From the NCBI GenBank assembly GCA_001600415.1, contig BCJX01000006.1, forward strand, positions 893,971 through 957,970: a DNA stretch of 64,000 nucleotides. Reading direction: 5' to 3'. Below the pieces are notes generated by a model. That model did no database searches and was not told the origin of the DNA. It was given only the letters and a program-made list of their open reading frames with translations. The stretch is from Pascua guehoae (Eukaryota > Basidiomycota > Tremellomycetes > Trichosporonales > Trichosporonaceae). A program made the translations under genes and the position numbers. Below, one piece after another: positions 32,520 through 43,874 of the stretch (positions are counted from its first letter, which is position 1; each line of letters begins with the position of its first letter).

Positions 32520-33345
32520 GGTTGCAAGCCCCGACCACGCCGAGCGCGTCCTCTAGTCCGTGCCGAGGCCGGGGTGGAACCCCCGTAGGTGACTTGGTTG
32601 CTGGGGGCCGAGGCGGTGCTGGCGGCACGTAGGCGTTCTCGGTGCGGTGGGTCGGGCTGGACGGACAATGGGGCCGACGCGAGGGCACGTGCGCGTTCCC
32701 CGCTCGCAGAGATGCATGGCCTGCTCCGAGAGGGAGGCCAGAAGGGGTCGGGTTTGCACCGGGGTTTCCAGCCCCGCCCATGCTTTCCCCGACCACGTCG
32801 GCGCCGGGGCTTCAAGCCCCGACCACGCCGAGCGCTTCCTCTTGTCCGTGCCGAGGCTGGTCAATGCGGGTGGAACCCCATAGGCGGCTTGGTCGCTGGG
32901 GGCCGAGGCGGCGCTGATTGCACGTTCGCGTTCTCGGTGCTGTGCGGTGGGTCCGGGCGGAGGGGCAGTGGGGCCGAGGCCGTGGGGAGTAACGTTCTCG
33001 GTGCGGTGGGTCCGGCTGGACGGGTAGTGGAGCCGAGGCGGTGCTGAGGACACGTGTGCGTTCTCGGTGGAGTGGGTCCGGACGGACGGGTAGTGGGTCC
33101 GCGATGCGGAGGGCACGTTCGCGTTCTCGGTGGGATGGGTCGCCGAGGCGGTGCAGAGGGCACTTTCCCGTTCTCGGTGTCCGACGCGGTGCAGGGAGGG
33201 CACGTTCGCGTTGGCGGTGCTGAGAGAGGGCACGTTCGCGTTGGCGGTGCTGACGGAGGGCATGTTCGCGTTCTCGGTGTCCGACGCGGTGCTGAGGGCA
33301 CGTTCGCGTTCTCGGTGGGGTGGGTCGCCGAGGCGTTATGTGAAT
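32520..33345. repeat. GC-rich minisatellite, about 286-bp higher-order unit
   Basis: A block starting CAAGCCCCGACCACGCCGAG occurs near 32526 and again near 32812, followed in both by GTCCGTGCCGAGG...GGTGGAACCCC and CTGGGGGCCGAGGCGG. From about 32930 to 33345 the shorter unit GGGCACGTTCGCGTTCTCGG repeats irregularly, roughly every 40-60 bp. Confidence 0.75.
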
Positions 33346-33479
33346 ACTGCTATGGATGCCATGGCCGAAGCGAGGAGCAGGAGCAGGGTCGTCTGGACAC
33401 AATCGTATAGACTGGGTGATTAGTGTCACAATCGTATATCACGACAGAGACTGGGATGGACGACAATGTCGGTCGAAGG

Positions 33480-33545
33480 GGACGGATGGTGAGGACGGAT
33501 GGTGGGGACGGATGGTGGGGACGGATGGTGGGGACGGATGGTAGG
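33480..33545. repeat. 13-bp tandem repeat
   Basis: About five units of GGGGACGGATGGT, the first slightly diverged, lying shortly before a series of poly-G runs that lead into the assembly gap. Confidence 0.85.
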
Positions 33546-33728
33546 GGGGGATTGGGAGCGCTCGAAGAGAGTGAGGGAATGGAGAATGGAGAGGATGAGA
33601 GGTAGGATCCGTTCTCCTTTCGTCTCTTTTGTGCCCCTGGGGGGGGGGGGAGTGACCACTGCATGAGGGGGGGGGGACGTGGTGATCGCTGAGGGGGGGG
33701 GGCTGTACCGGAGGGGGTGGGGGGGGGG

Positions 33729-33801
33729 NNNNNNNNNNNNNNNNNNNNNNNNNNNNNNNNNNNNNNNNNNNNNNNNNNNNNNNNNNNNNNNNNNNNNNNN
33801 N
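33729..33801. other. Assembly gap (73 N)
   Basis: A run of N directly preceded by a G10 tract, with three further G-runs of 10-12 in the preceding 90 bp. The gap probably reflects failure to sequence through poly-G; its size is unknown. Confidence 0.99.
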
Positions 33802-34999
33802 GAATGAATGGGGGAATGGAGAATAGAGAGGATGAGAGATTGATTCGTTCTCCTCGGCCTCGTTTGCCCTCTTTTATGCCATGTCATGTTGGGCTGTGGG
33901 GACTAGAATGGTCCCGCTTGGCGGAAGGGATGCGCACTCTTCCGCGCACCGCGAGTGTCCAATGCCCACGTCAGGTGCTCGAGAGGAACTGGTGTGTGTG
34001 TGACGGCGAGATGGTGGCTGTGTGCCGGCGTAATGGTGGCTGTGTGCGCCAACTCGCGACGGTCGGACCATCGTCGTTAGCGTCTGCGCACTCGGCGTCA
34101 GTATAGCAAGCGGACCATCATCTTGACGTGGGAGAGTAGGCTCTTGGACCCGGTTTGTGTGCCCGTTGTGTGCTATGTTTGGCATCGGAGTGCCGTCGAG
34201 CGTCGAGGGACCGTACACTGGGTGCCCAGGTCCCGTTGGTAGGGGCGGTTTTGTTTGGGCAGGTTGGAGTATCAGCTAAGGCTCACGCTGGGTGTTGCGA
34301 CCACGTTGAATGCCATCCCCTCCCTTCTCCATCCCCCGATCCCAACTCTTAGGCACGTACCCAACGTGCTTTTTCTCTGTCCTCGGCCCCACGATCAGCC
34401 CCCTTACAGTACCTCGCAGTCATGCCCTCTCGATACACAAGGGCTCGTTGGCCAGGGATCACAATCATGCTCGTCTGCCTCGTGTTGTGTGCCACCTCGG
34501 GTTCCACCTCGGGTGCCACCTTGCGTGTCACCTGGTGTGCGACTTGGTGTGCCATCTGGTGTTCCACCTCGTGTGCCGCTGAACAAGTGTCATATGACCA
34601 TTGCTTTTCCGTGCAGTAACGAGTTGGGGGTTGTACGTTAAGGGCGTGGGAAGGTGCAACTCCAGCCAAGCAGGCAATTCTGTAATACGCCGTCCGAACC
34701 ATTCCAGACATGGTCACCATTCATGCCATCACTGACGTCCTTGACGGAAACTCTGGCCCAGCTTGTCCCCAGTGCCACACACGACTCGCATTCAGTGATC
34801 GGCCCGAAGGGAGCCGATCGGGCACGTCCGACTCGGCTCGCCTCGAAACGAGTGCATCTTGGAAATGAAGGCGGATATTCTACATCCACATCCGCGCCGC
34901 CAAGCAGGATCTGGGGACAATGACAACAAGCAGCATGTTAACTGGTTGTCTTGTCATCTCCCCTCTCACGAATCTCACGATCTCACGCACACCTTGCTC

Positions 35000-35980
35000 A
35001 TGCAGACCACGGTCCGATCGTTCATTCGACCTCTGGCACACGCCCGACCCTTGACCCGCCGACGCGTCCTGTTGAACAGGCGGGCGATGGCGACTGCGAC
35101 CATGACGGCGACGACGACTTCGACGGCGGCTGGTCCCAGTATCGAGGAGCGTGTCCGGGCAGCCGTGACGCCCGAGGTGATTTCCGCGTTTGCCGAGGAC
35201 GGCGCAGTGTGTATCCGTGGCATCTTCTCGTCCGACGAGATTGCGGCGCTCAAGGGCGGGATTGACGCCAACCTCGCCAACCCATCGGCGCGGTCCAAGG
35301 TCGCGAGCCGGCCCGACGACCCGGGCTGGTTCTTTGAAGACTTTTGCAACTGGGACTCGAACGCGGTGTACCGCGACTTTATCACGGGCTCGCCGGCTCC
35401 GTCGGCGGCGGCGGCCCTGCTGGGATCCGACACGGTGCGGCTGTACCACGACCACCTCTTGGTCAAGGAGCCGGGCACGCAGCAGCGGACGCCGTGGCAC
35501 CAGGACCAGCCATACTACAACATCGAGGGCGGGGACACGGTCAGCATGTGGATCCCCGTCGACCCTGTGCCTGCCGAGTCGACGCTCGAGTTTGTCGCCG
35601 GCTCACACAAGGGGCCGTGGCTCATGCCCCGCACATTTATGGACAAGGAGGCCAAGTGGTTCCCAGAGGGCAGCCTGGCCGACCTCCCGGATATCGAGGC
35701 GAATCGTGCCGATTTCCCCATTCGCGCATGGGCCCTCGAGCCCGGCGACGTCGTGTGTTTCCGCATGCTCACGCTCCATGCGTCGGCGGGCACCAAGACG
35801 CGTAGGCGCGCATTCTCGATCCGCTTCACCGGCGACGACGTGCGGCACGCTCCGCGCCGCTGGGTCACGTCGCCAGACTTTCCAGGCCTCGCAGACCAAC
35901 TGCCACAGGGTGTACCCCTCGACCATCCGCTGTTCCCGGTCGTGTGGTCGCGTGCGCAGGGTCAGGTCTCGGCCATTTAA
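35000..35980 (+). CDS. PhyH-type 2OG-Fe(II) dioxygenase 1
   Basis: Phytanoyl-CoA dioxygenase (PhyH) family enzymes use Fe(II) and 2-oxoglutarate to hydroxylate small substrates. One uninterrupted exon encodes 326 residues, unusual among these intron-rich neighbours. The likely metal ligands are H167 and D169 in TPWHQDQPYY and H260 in MLTLHASAG, with R275 (FSIRF) positioned for 2-oxoglutarate. The start chosen at 35000 gives an Arg-rich, acid-free N-terminus (MQTTVRSFIRPLAHARPLTRRR) like a mitochondrial presequence; the in-frame ATG at 35087 would give a cytosolic form. The physiological substrate cannot be told from sequence. Confidence 0.9.
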   Translation: MQTTVRSFIRPLAHARPLTRRRVLLNRRAMATATMTATTTSTAAGPSIEERVRAAVTPEVISAFAEDGAVCIRGIFSSDEIAALKGGIDANLANPSARSKVASRPDDPGWFFEDFCNWDSNAVYRDFITGSPAPSAAAALLGSDTVRLYHDHLLVKEPGTQQRTPWHQDQPYYNIEGGDTVSMWIPVDPVPAESTLEFVAGSHKGPWLMPRTFMDKEAKWFPEGSLADLPDIEANRADFPIRAWALEPGDVVCFRMLTLHASAGTKTRRRAFSIRFTGDDVRHAPRRWVTSPDFPGLADQLPQGVPLDHPLFPVVWSRAQGQVSAI

Positions 35981-36212
35981 CCATGTCCAGAGCGTAGCAC
36001 TCAAACCCAGACAAACTACCCGCAAGTTGGCAGGTTAAGAAAGCGCAACATTGGATTGCGGCCATCACTGTTGTCCAATAAATGTGCTATTAATGCAAAT
36101 CTGCTCCCTGAGCCTGCTGCAATGTTGCCACTACTTCTCATCAGCTCATACGTCTGTTGTCACTGGTCCATCACACTGCCTTGCATCCATATTTAGTGAC
36201 TCTGCCGATTTC

Positions 36213-37884
36213 TCAGTTCTCAGCAGCACCTTCACCTTCAGCCAGCTGCCTCGGCCGCTTCGTCCCCACTTCTGCAACCGGCAGCGATCCCTTTTGGGCC
36301 CCGCTCCCTTGAACCGTCTCCTCTTGAGCCGCTGCTCCGCCACCCTCAGACCTCACCCCGCGCCCCTCACGCCGCTTCGCAGCCGATTCGATATAAACAA
36401 ACATGGCGACGGCGACGTACATCGTGTCGGCGTTGTACTGCTGTCAACAAACTGCAGTTGGAAATCTGTCACCTACCTCGTTTCCATACGTCATGAAGGC
36501 ATTCTCCCCACCATATTTGCCAGGCAAGGTGACCCAATGGACGTCGAGGTCGCGACAGGCACGCTTGTTCATCAAGTCATCGGTCGGACGGCCCATAAAC
36601 TCGTATCCGTCAAACAGGCCGAAGTCGTGCGAAGCAAAGGGCATACGCCCCTTGTATGCGGCCTTGCGAAGATCCACCCCGTCTTTTGTGGACCAGACGG
36701 GGCCGGACGGGTCGTACGGCCCTCGTCTGTACCTGTTGTACTTGACGCCGTGGTCCACGTATGCCGTATTGTAGACGGCAACATACTCGTGCTTCAAGCC
36801 GCAAGATTCGATCGCCGTGCGCCACACGGCGTCCTGGGCCTTGAGGCTGGAACTCTTGAACGTCCGTCAGATTTGGGGTGTCCTGCCCCAATAATACCCA
36901 ACGCTGTGATCCCGAGGGTTCAGAGTTCGGTCAAGGGGATACTCGTGCTGCAGACCAAGTGCAAGGACGCCGCCGTTCGGGAGGAACGAATCGTCAGCCA
37001 TGAGATCGCGGAGGACTGTCTCAATGGCTGTCGACGACGAGTCTGAGAGGGTAGTGGGGTCAGAGACCGAGCTGCGGTTGAGACATAAAAACACGTCGTA
37101 TGCAAGAGTAACCCGCGATCCTTGGGTGACGGGGAGCACCTCGTGTTCGCAATCCGAGTAGAAAAATGCCCACGAGATGGCGTCTTGTGTAGTGCCCCAA
37201 TTGTACGTTGTCTCTTCTTTACGGTGGCGGACAACTAGCTCTCCTCCCACAAATACCGAAGGCAGACAGACGGTGATTGTCCCCACGTGATTCTCGCAGC
37301 GGGGTGTGCTGTGTGTGTGTCAGCGTGAGTTCCCAGGGCCGTGAGAGACGAAACACACTCGCGGTGCGCCTTGAAGAATCCGCCAGTGCCGTACACGTTG
37401 AGCTTGGACAGTTTGGCAGCGAAAAAGAGCTCTTGGGCACCCATGCGGAACAGGATGCTAGGCAGAATGGCGCCGTGGAGGACCGGATCCACACTCAGAG
37501 CGAAATGTGGCGGCTTGAGTTCACGGGCAAGTCGGTAGTGCTCATCGTACACGTCCTCGTCGCCGCGGCCAAACGACGACGGCGTGCCGGCTTCCTGGAG
37601 CGCTGCCATATCCGCTGCGCTGAGGGGGAGACTGTAGCACGTCAGTATGCCCTGCACACCATAGGAGCGTAGTTGGCGGCCTTTACTCACCTGGCTTTGG
37701 TTGGCGTACCGTTCGCCGAGCTGAAATACACAGTCACATCACCCACCTCCTTGAGGGGAATCTTGCCGCCGCACGAGTAGGGCACAATGCGTCGCATGAG
37801 CGTGGTTTCGAGCTTTTGGACCTTGGCGACGAAAGCGTCATCCTTTGGCAGGATGCCTGGGGGGTTGGGTTGGGGAGTGGCCAT
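36213..37884 (-). CDS. Fungal 2OG-Fe(II) oxygenase, tandem copy 1
   Basis: Prolyl-4-hydroxylase-like superfamily, fungal type with C-terminal extension. Five exons (37884-37691, 37631-37359, 37308-36898, 36846-36477, 36440-36213) encode 491 residues. The facial triad is H154-x-D156 in FFKAHRDTPR and H211 in YSDCEHEV, with R221 as the 2-oxoglutarate ligand; the HxD codon for Asp is split by an intron, as in the paralogue. Intron 3 (51 nt, GTATTA donor) removes an in-frame TGA at 36867-36869; without splicing the protein would stop there. The C-terminal 50 residues are low-complexity and basic. The substrate is unknown. It lies head-to-tail with its paralogue. Confidence 0.88.
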
Positions 37885-38191
37885 CGTGCTGCAGTGAGAC
37901 GCAACGGGGGACAAGGGGGATGGATGATGAGAGGAAGAAGAAACGGCGTCCCCAAGTTTGCATTATGAAGGGTAGAGGGAGGGTTGTGGTGTGGCGAGAG
38001 TGTGCACAGCATGGTTGACGTCAACCGCAGGAAACACACGTCCGTGCCCCCCTGTCGTGTCAACTACTGTACGCCAGCAACCCGCAGTTCTTCACCTGAC
38101 CTCTCTGATCATGCATCTACAGCTTTTCTATGGCATTCTAACTCTCTACACATGACAGCCATTCTCCTTTTGTTCTTCTCCGTCTCCCAGC

Positions 38192-40045
38192 TCAACGCTC
38201 GCTTGCGGGCGGCAGGTGCACAAACACACCCACAGCAGTATACTGGGCCGCATCCTTCGCCTGCAGTCAGCCCAAAGCCCCTTCTCAATCAGATCAATCT
38301 AGCCCACTCACCTTCTTGTTGAACCCAGAATACACATCTGGCGCCCCAAAAGCACCAGGAAGCGTCACCCAAGTAACGTCGAGGTCTTTGGCAACGTTTT
38401 GGGCTGCCCGGCGCTCGGTGGCGCTCTCGTCGTCTTCGCCCTCGCACCGTTTGTCCTGGAACACGGTAAAGGAACGCGACGAGAAGGGTGCGCGCTGCTT
38501 GTACGCCGTCGTTCGTGGGTCCGACCCGTCGGGCTTGATAAAGTACTCGACATTCTCGGTTGGGTCCCCGCAGTCGAGGTCGTAGACGGCAACATACTCC
38601 CACTTCAACCCGGCGGCCTTGACTGCAACGAGCCACGCCGCGTCCTGGCCCTTGAGCGGGGCAGAGAAACTGCTGCATTCGGCCGTGTTTGTCTCGGGTG
38701 TAGCCTCGGACTCGTTGTCGGCCTTGTCGTCCCCCTGCTTCTGCTGCTGCTGCGGCGCCTCCTTCTTGTGCCGGACAAAAGGGTACGCATGTTGCAACCC
38801 GATGGCGAGCACGCCGCCGTCGGGAAGGAACTCCTTGTCTGCGGCCAGTTCTTGAAAGGTGGCTGTGACTGGCGAAGGCGCCATGTCTGTCCTGGCCTCA
38901 CTCCCAGCACCTTCCATGGAACCCTCTTCCACAAACACGTCATACGACATTGTCACGCGGATGCCTGATTCGACGGGGAGGATCTCGTGCTCGCAGTCGC
39001 CGTACTGAAATGCCCACGGCAGGCCGTCGACGGCGCCCCAGTCCACCAGACCCCAGTCATAGGTCATCTCGTCCCCAAAGTGTCGGACGACGAGCTGGCC
39101 ACCAGTAAATGTCGAGGGGAGAAGGAGGGTAAGCGTACCGACATGCCTCTCTCCACGCGGCGCGCTGCGTGGTATCAGTATCGTATCCTAACCATGTTTG
39201 TGGACACATGGGGCGTATACTCACTCTCGATGCGGCTTGAAGAACCCTCCGCGAGCGTACGCACACAATGTGCTGGGACGTGCGATGAGGCGACCTGTCC
39301 CCATACGCCCTGCGAGGTTTTGCAGCACTGGTCCGAAGAGGATGGGATCGGTGGAAAGGGCAAACTGCGGCGGCTCGAGCTCGCGTGCAAGGCGGTAGCC
39401 TTCATCGAGCTTGCTGGACCTGGAGCGACCGAAACGCGCGGGATGGCCTGCGTCGTAGAGAGAGTTGACATCGATGGCGGTAAGAGGCAGGCTGGGGCGG
39501 TCAGCTGGGCCACGCGTGGCCCCCGGCGGTAACGATCGGTGCGCGGGCCTCGCCGTCGAGGGTCCGCCAAACAATACTCACTCGGCCCTTGCCGGAACAC
39601 CCTTGGTATTGGTGAAATAGACCGCCACATTACCAAGCTCGGACAGCGAAATGACGCCACTGCACGCGTACGGTTGACTGCGGCGCATGAATGCGTCCTC
39701 GAGCTTCTGGACCTTTTCGGCAAACACGGGGTCGGCGTGAGGTGGGGGAGGAGGTGCTGGAGGGAGTGAGACTCGTTGTGGTACTGGGGTTGTTGGAAGG
39801 CGCCAGAAGCTAAGCGATGCGACTGAGGATCGCTCGCTCGAGGCGTCGGCGTCTGGAGCTCGCGCTGGCGGCGTGTTGGACGTGGACGACCCCGACGATG
39901 CCGACGACGTCCCCGACTCTTGTGACACTTGGGATTGTTGCGAGTCGCCAGAGTCCTGGCGCGTCATGGAAGACCAGCCGCGCGAGATGCTCGACAACGT
40001 CGGTGGGTTCGCCCACAGTGTCGGAGTGTTGGACCAGAACGACAT
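38192..40045 (-). CDS. Fungal 2OG-Fe(II) oxygenase, tandem copy 2
   Basis: Paralogue of the preceding gene, in the same orientation 307 bp away. Four exons (40045-39582, 39491-39225, 39164-38312, 38260-38192) encode 550 residues. A Ser/Asp/Pro-rich N-terminal extension of about 110 residues precedes the shared start of the fold (DPVFAEKVQKLEDAFMRR). The triad is H242-x-D244 in FFKPHRDAPR and H303 in YGDCEHEI, with R313. A Gln/Glu/Asp-rich insertion (KKEAPQQQQKQGDDKADN) sits where copy 1 is short. The last exon is 69 nt and matches the C-terminal strand of copy 1 (QYTAVGVFVHL against TMYVAVAMFVYI). Three intron positions are shared, supporting gene duplication. Confidence 0.9.
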
Positions 40046-41413
40046 GGTTGGTCTGGGTCGGTGATGGCTAGAGTTGCAAGTGGAGCGGATAGTGGACAAA
40101 ACCAAGTGTGATGGGGGATACATAGATGGTTTTGTTCACGCACATCGGTAGCGGTGGGCGGCTCTCGCAGTCACCCCTGCATTGGGCGTGCGCCTTGACA
40201 CAGTCTGCGCTGTACCAATCCCCGCCAGGGTCAATGGGGAATGGCGGGGGTGGATGTGCCATGGATGTCACCAACACGTCCCGTCGAGGCGGCAGCAGGC
40301 TATACTGTCTGCATCCTGCGTCTTGAAGGGGGTGGGGATGGAGGGGTGGGTTTTGTGTATGCCTTGTCGACGATGCATGGTGTGGGGTGGACGGAGGGCT
40401 GGAAGGGAGCGGCACGAGTATGAGATGTGGCCGATGTGGGGGGGGGGAATTGTAGAGAAAGAGAATGTGAAACGTCAAGGTCAGGAGATTTGTGTTGCAT
40501 CCACGTTGTCTTGTTTCATCCTCCAAACTATGACGCTTTCCCTGCATTGCCACATTTTTACCAACAACTTGCATCCTTGCTCCCCTCAACACTACATTCA
40601 GCACTGCCTGACCCTCACGGGGCGCCATCCCCTGTAACGTGGACGCTGAGTATACATGCATCGTCCGTGAGGCCTGGATGCATTGGCCACTCACCCTGAT
40701 TCTCTTGCCTGCCTCACATCGCGTGCACCGTGTGCACCGCAACCGGCGTCGTGCCAACTCAACCAGCTCTGAGCCTTGAAGTACGGCCCCATACACGACA
40801 CGCGTTGGATTTGCTTCAACCGTCAACAGAACCCAACCCAGTGAAGGGAAGAACAAGAAGGATCGGCCGGTTGCTGACTGAGACCCATGCCAGCACATTC
40901 ACACACATTTCGTGGCAGGCGAGCCCCAAGACAAAAAGGAATTCTCCGCCAGGGAGTCGAACCCTGCTCTATCGCGATCTTTCAATTGAAAGGTCTCTCT
41001 ATTTGAGAGGCGATTATACTAACCGATATACTAGCGAAGATTGACGATATACAATGTCCCAATAGGTTATAAGTTATTCAAAAATGGGGCCAGAGGCCTC
41101 AAGTTGTCTTACCTTTGCGCGCTAGGGGCTGTTTTGCACTACAGAGTATGCATGCAAGGTACCCTATGTACACAGCGCAGCTTTGACAGTTTGACAATAC
41201 CCTGACATTGACAGCGAGCATGGTGCGCGATTGAGGACTGCACCTGGTTGGCTCTCCTCAGACTGCTGACAACGGCTGGGACTGTTGAGGCTCGATTCGA
41301 CGCACCTCCATGGCCGGATAACTATGGCGTATTGCTTTCAATCACTCACGTCGTTGCTCACTCCCTGGTACCATCGAGTGTCTCTTGTTGAACCTCTTAA
41401 CGTGTACCGTACC
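40046..41413. other. Intergenic around tRNA-Glu
   Basis: Apart from the tRNA at 40942-41040, nothing is recognised. A 276-codon minus-strand frame (40068-40898) has low-complexity Pro/His-rich sequence and is rejected as a gene. Confidence 0.5.
40942..41040 (-). tRNA. tRNA-Glu (CTC) with a 27-nt intron
   Basis: The cloverleaf can be drawn on the minus strand. The acceptor stem pairs TCTTCGC (41034-41040) with GCGGAGA (40943-40949) with one G-U pair, and 40942 is the discriminator. The anticodon stem is ATCGC/GCGAT and the T arm CAGGG-TTCGACT-CCCTG. The anticodon CTC is at 41005-41007. An intron of about 27 nt (40977-41003) lies one base 3' of the anticodon, the canonical site for nuclear tRNA introns; the exact ends are inferred from that rule. 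Confidence 0.92.
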
Positions 41414-42434
41414 ATGTCGCTCAAAAGCTACAAGTGGGTAACAGGCTGATCTGACCATATCCTGACAACAGAGCTCTCCTGTTTGATTGCTACGGGGTAC
41501 GTCGTCCGCTCGGCTTGATGGACTCACCAACGCGCAGACCCTGGTCGACTGGTCGGGTGGGATGAAGCCCTACCTGGCTCCACTCACCGCTAGCGGCAAG
41601 GACATGTCTGTCGTCTATGAAACCCTCCGGGTCAATAAGAAACGACTCCAGTCTCAGACCCCGATCATACCATATCCGGAAGCGTGGGTTGGCTTTGCAC
41701 GGTTTAGTCCAGCAGAAAGCTGACGGTCTAGTCTCAGGCAAGCGTACCTTGACACCGCAAAGGAGCTGGGCATCAAAGCCTCTGAGGGTGAATTTACCCC
41801 TGGGATCTGCGAGAGAGGCGCACGTCTTACATCACTGCTCACTCTGCAGCGGATGCCAAGGTGTTTGGCGAGTCCATCCCCTCGTGGCCAGCGTTCCCCG
41901 ACTCGCCCGAGTCACTTCGCCGGCTGAGCGAAATGGGCCTCAAGCTCGTGGTCTTGAGCAATGTGGATAACAAGAGCTTTGGCGAGTACGTCTGCTTCGC
42001 TCCGTCAGCCGCTAACTCCAAGGACGCGCAAGCTTCTGGAGCACAATGTGACGCTCGACGCTGCCTACACGGCCGAAGACAGTGAGATGTCATTTCCGTT
42101 GCGCAGCCCTGACCTTACAGTCGGATCGTACAAGCCCAGTCAGAACAACTTTGACTACGCAGTCTCGCATATCAAGCAGCAGTTTGGCATCGAGCAGGAC
42201 GACATCCTTATTGTGGCGTGCTCCAAGTTTCATGACATTGCCCCGTGCGTCTGCGGAGACTCCAAGATGGCTAACCATGGCAGTGGTCAAGCGCGTGGAA
42301 TGAAGGGAGCCTGGATCCGGCGCAAAGAAGCCAACATCAGCCTTCGTCTGGCGGACGACATTCACCCCGACTGGACGTTCGACAACATGGCTGAGTTTAC
42401 CGACGCTATGGCCAAGGAACGGGCGACGAACTAA
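41414..42434 (+). CDS. HAD-superfamily hydrolase, 2-haloacid dehalogenase-like
   Basis: Haloacid dehalogenase fold; members act as dehalogenases or phosphatases. Eight exons (41414-41433, 41473-41497, 41538-41683, 41738-41787, 41850-41985, 42023-42081, 42121-42244, 42284-42434) encode 236 residues. Motif I is LLFDCYGTLVDW with nucleophile D12; motif II is LVVLSNVDN; a Lys occurs in [10 protein letters not shown] (motif III); the last motif region is [14 protein letters not shown]. The Asp-x-Tyr-Gly-Thr arrangement and lengths fit the type II haloacid dehalogenase group common in fungi, but the real substrate may be a phosphorylated metabolite. The first two exons are 20 and 25 nt. The acceptor before exon 6 is CCAAG after a CTAAC branch motif. 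Confidence 0.9.
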
Positions 42435-42601
42435 ATAGACCCTATCGCATTTGCTTGATCCACTTTGGAATGACTCTGACATCGGCGACTCCCCAGCACT
42501 AGCCAGTTAGGTCGTCGTTCTCATCGGCATTAGCTTTGCCCACATGCGACATACATACCATTCGCAAATGCATGATATCTGCCAGCTCTCTAGCCCATCT
42601 T

Positions 42602-43874
42602 CTAGTCACTGTCCTCGTCGCTATCACTACCGTATCCTCCGAGAAGCGCCACACCCGTTTTTGGCTTCTTCCTTGCGCGCTCCTCCTCGACCTGCTTCCG
42701 CGCGAGCTCAGCGTAGTACTTGATGTTGTCCATCGCGTCTCCAAGGAGGAGGCCGCCGCTAGGTGCGTCATCGGACGGCTTGGCGCGCTTCGCGGGGCGC
42801 TCCACAACCTCTGACTCGGCGTTCGAAGCCTCGATGGGGTAAAAGTCGTCGACGGCACCTTCCTCCAGTGCCCTAACCGTCTGCGCCGCCTCGACAAAGT
42901 CTTCTTCCAGCTTTGACGCGATGACCTTCTGTCCCTCTTTGATGAGGCGCTTGTCTTCGGCCGCCTTGCCTCCGGGGTTCGGGTCCTCTGTTGCCCATCT
43001 GCATGGTCAGCGATGTCCCGTTTGCAGCGGCCATAGGGGTTGAAGCACTCACCGCACGTTCAGGATCTCGTCCATGTCCATGCTCTGGTTCTGCATCGCC
43101 TCCTTGGCAAACTGCGCATTCACCTCGTTCTTATACGAGACAAAGGCAATGCCACGGTTGTACAGAATGTTCCCTGCGGGTCAGTAAAGTCTCGAACGGC
43201 GGCGTCGGGCCCAAACTTACACTTGTCAATCTTGCCCCACTCGCCAAAGTGACGGAGCAGCGTCTTCTTCGACTGCTCCTTGTCTGGACTCTCGTGCATT
43301 TTTCCAATGTAGAGCGTGCGGTTTGAGCGGTTAAACGAGCCCACGCCGCCCATGTCGTCTCGGTACTCGGCGTGCTTTTCGCGGCCGAAGCAATCGCGCG
43401 AGTGGTCGATGAGCTGATGGGGTAGTGGCAAGCGATGAAGGTAGTTGCATTCGGAACTAGGCGGCTGTCAGCGTTCATACGCAGCAATACTCAGCACTCT
43501 ACTCACCCGTAGGGGCAACATCCGCGCGCAAAGAATAGGCAACAGAAGCGGTTACCAGTCGCGTCGGCGCGAGTGTATCCGGCATCGCGCGCGATCACAC
43601 ATCGTGATTGGGATAGTGTTTTGCTACAACGTAAGCGCTCATCGTTTCCTCTGTGACGTGCACTTACTTGGCCAGGTCATCCTCCTTGTCGCCACCGGCC
43701 CACTTGTTGTACCAGATGTCTGTTGTCAGCATGAATCACGGTGGCAACGTCAAGTCACTCACTGTACTCCTTCCCTGGCTGCACTTTTTCACTTCGATCA
43801 ATCTCGTCGGGCTTCACCTGCTTGCGTGCTGGACGGAGCTTGCGCTTGGACGCGGCGGCTGCGGCTTCGGACAT
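42602..43874 (-). CDS. CWC2: Pre-mRNA splicing factor CWC2 (RBM22-like)
   Basis: Cwc2 is a Prp19-complex protein that contacts U6 snRNA in the spliceosome's catalytic centre. Six exons (43874-43763, 43719-43668, 43623-43507, 43456-43221, 43173-43053, 42998-42602) encode 344 residues. NIWYNKWAGGDKEDDLANK leads into the Torus region (SRCVIARDAGYTRADATG). A CCCH finger follows with C83-x7-C91-x5-C97-x3-H101 (FFARGCCPYGSECNYLHRLP). The RRM carries RTLYIGKM (RNP2) and GIAFVSYK (RNP1), then NVRWATEDPNP typical of the family. The Lys/Asp-rich tail ends in GGYGSDSDEDSD. Nuclear. It is convergent with the HAD gene, with 167 bp between stops. Confidence 0.96.

Larger units (their letters stand above)
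31268..34999. other. 3.7-kb repeat-rich, gene-free stretch with an assembly gap
   Basis: Contains hexamer repeats near 31645-31710, a 155-bp palindromic element, about 0.8 kb of GC-rich minisatellite (32520-33345), a 13-bp repeat, short poly-G runs, an N gap and a 10-bp repeat near 34480-34580. Open frames here (for example 32553-33263 minus) are translations of the minisatellite. No convincing gene was found. Confidence 0.6.

Noticed and set aside
32553..33263. 236-codon frame with repeated RENANVPS-like units
   Set aside because: It is the translation of the minisatellite; the apparent peptide repeats follow the DNA unit, not protein constraint.
40068..40898. 276-codon minus-strand frame next to tRNA-Glu
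   Set aside because: Pro/His-rich low-complexity centre, no family likeness, and it extends through the intergenic region up to the promoter side of the oxygenase gene.
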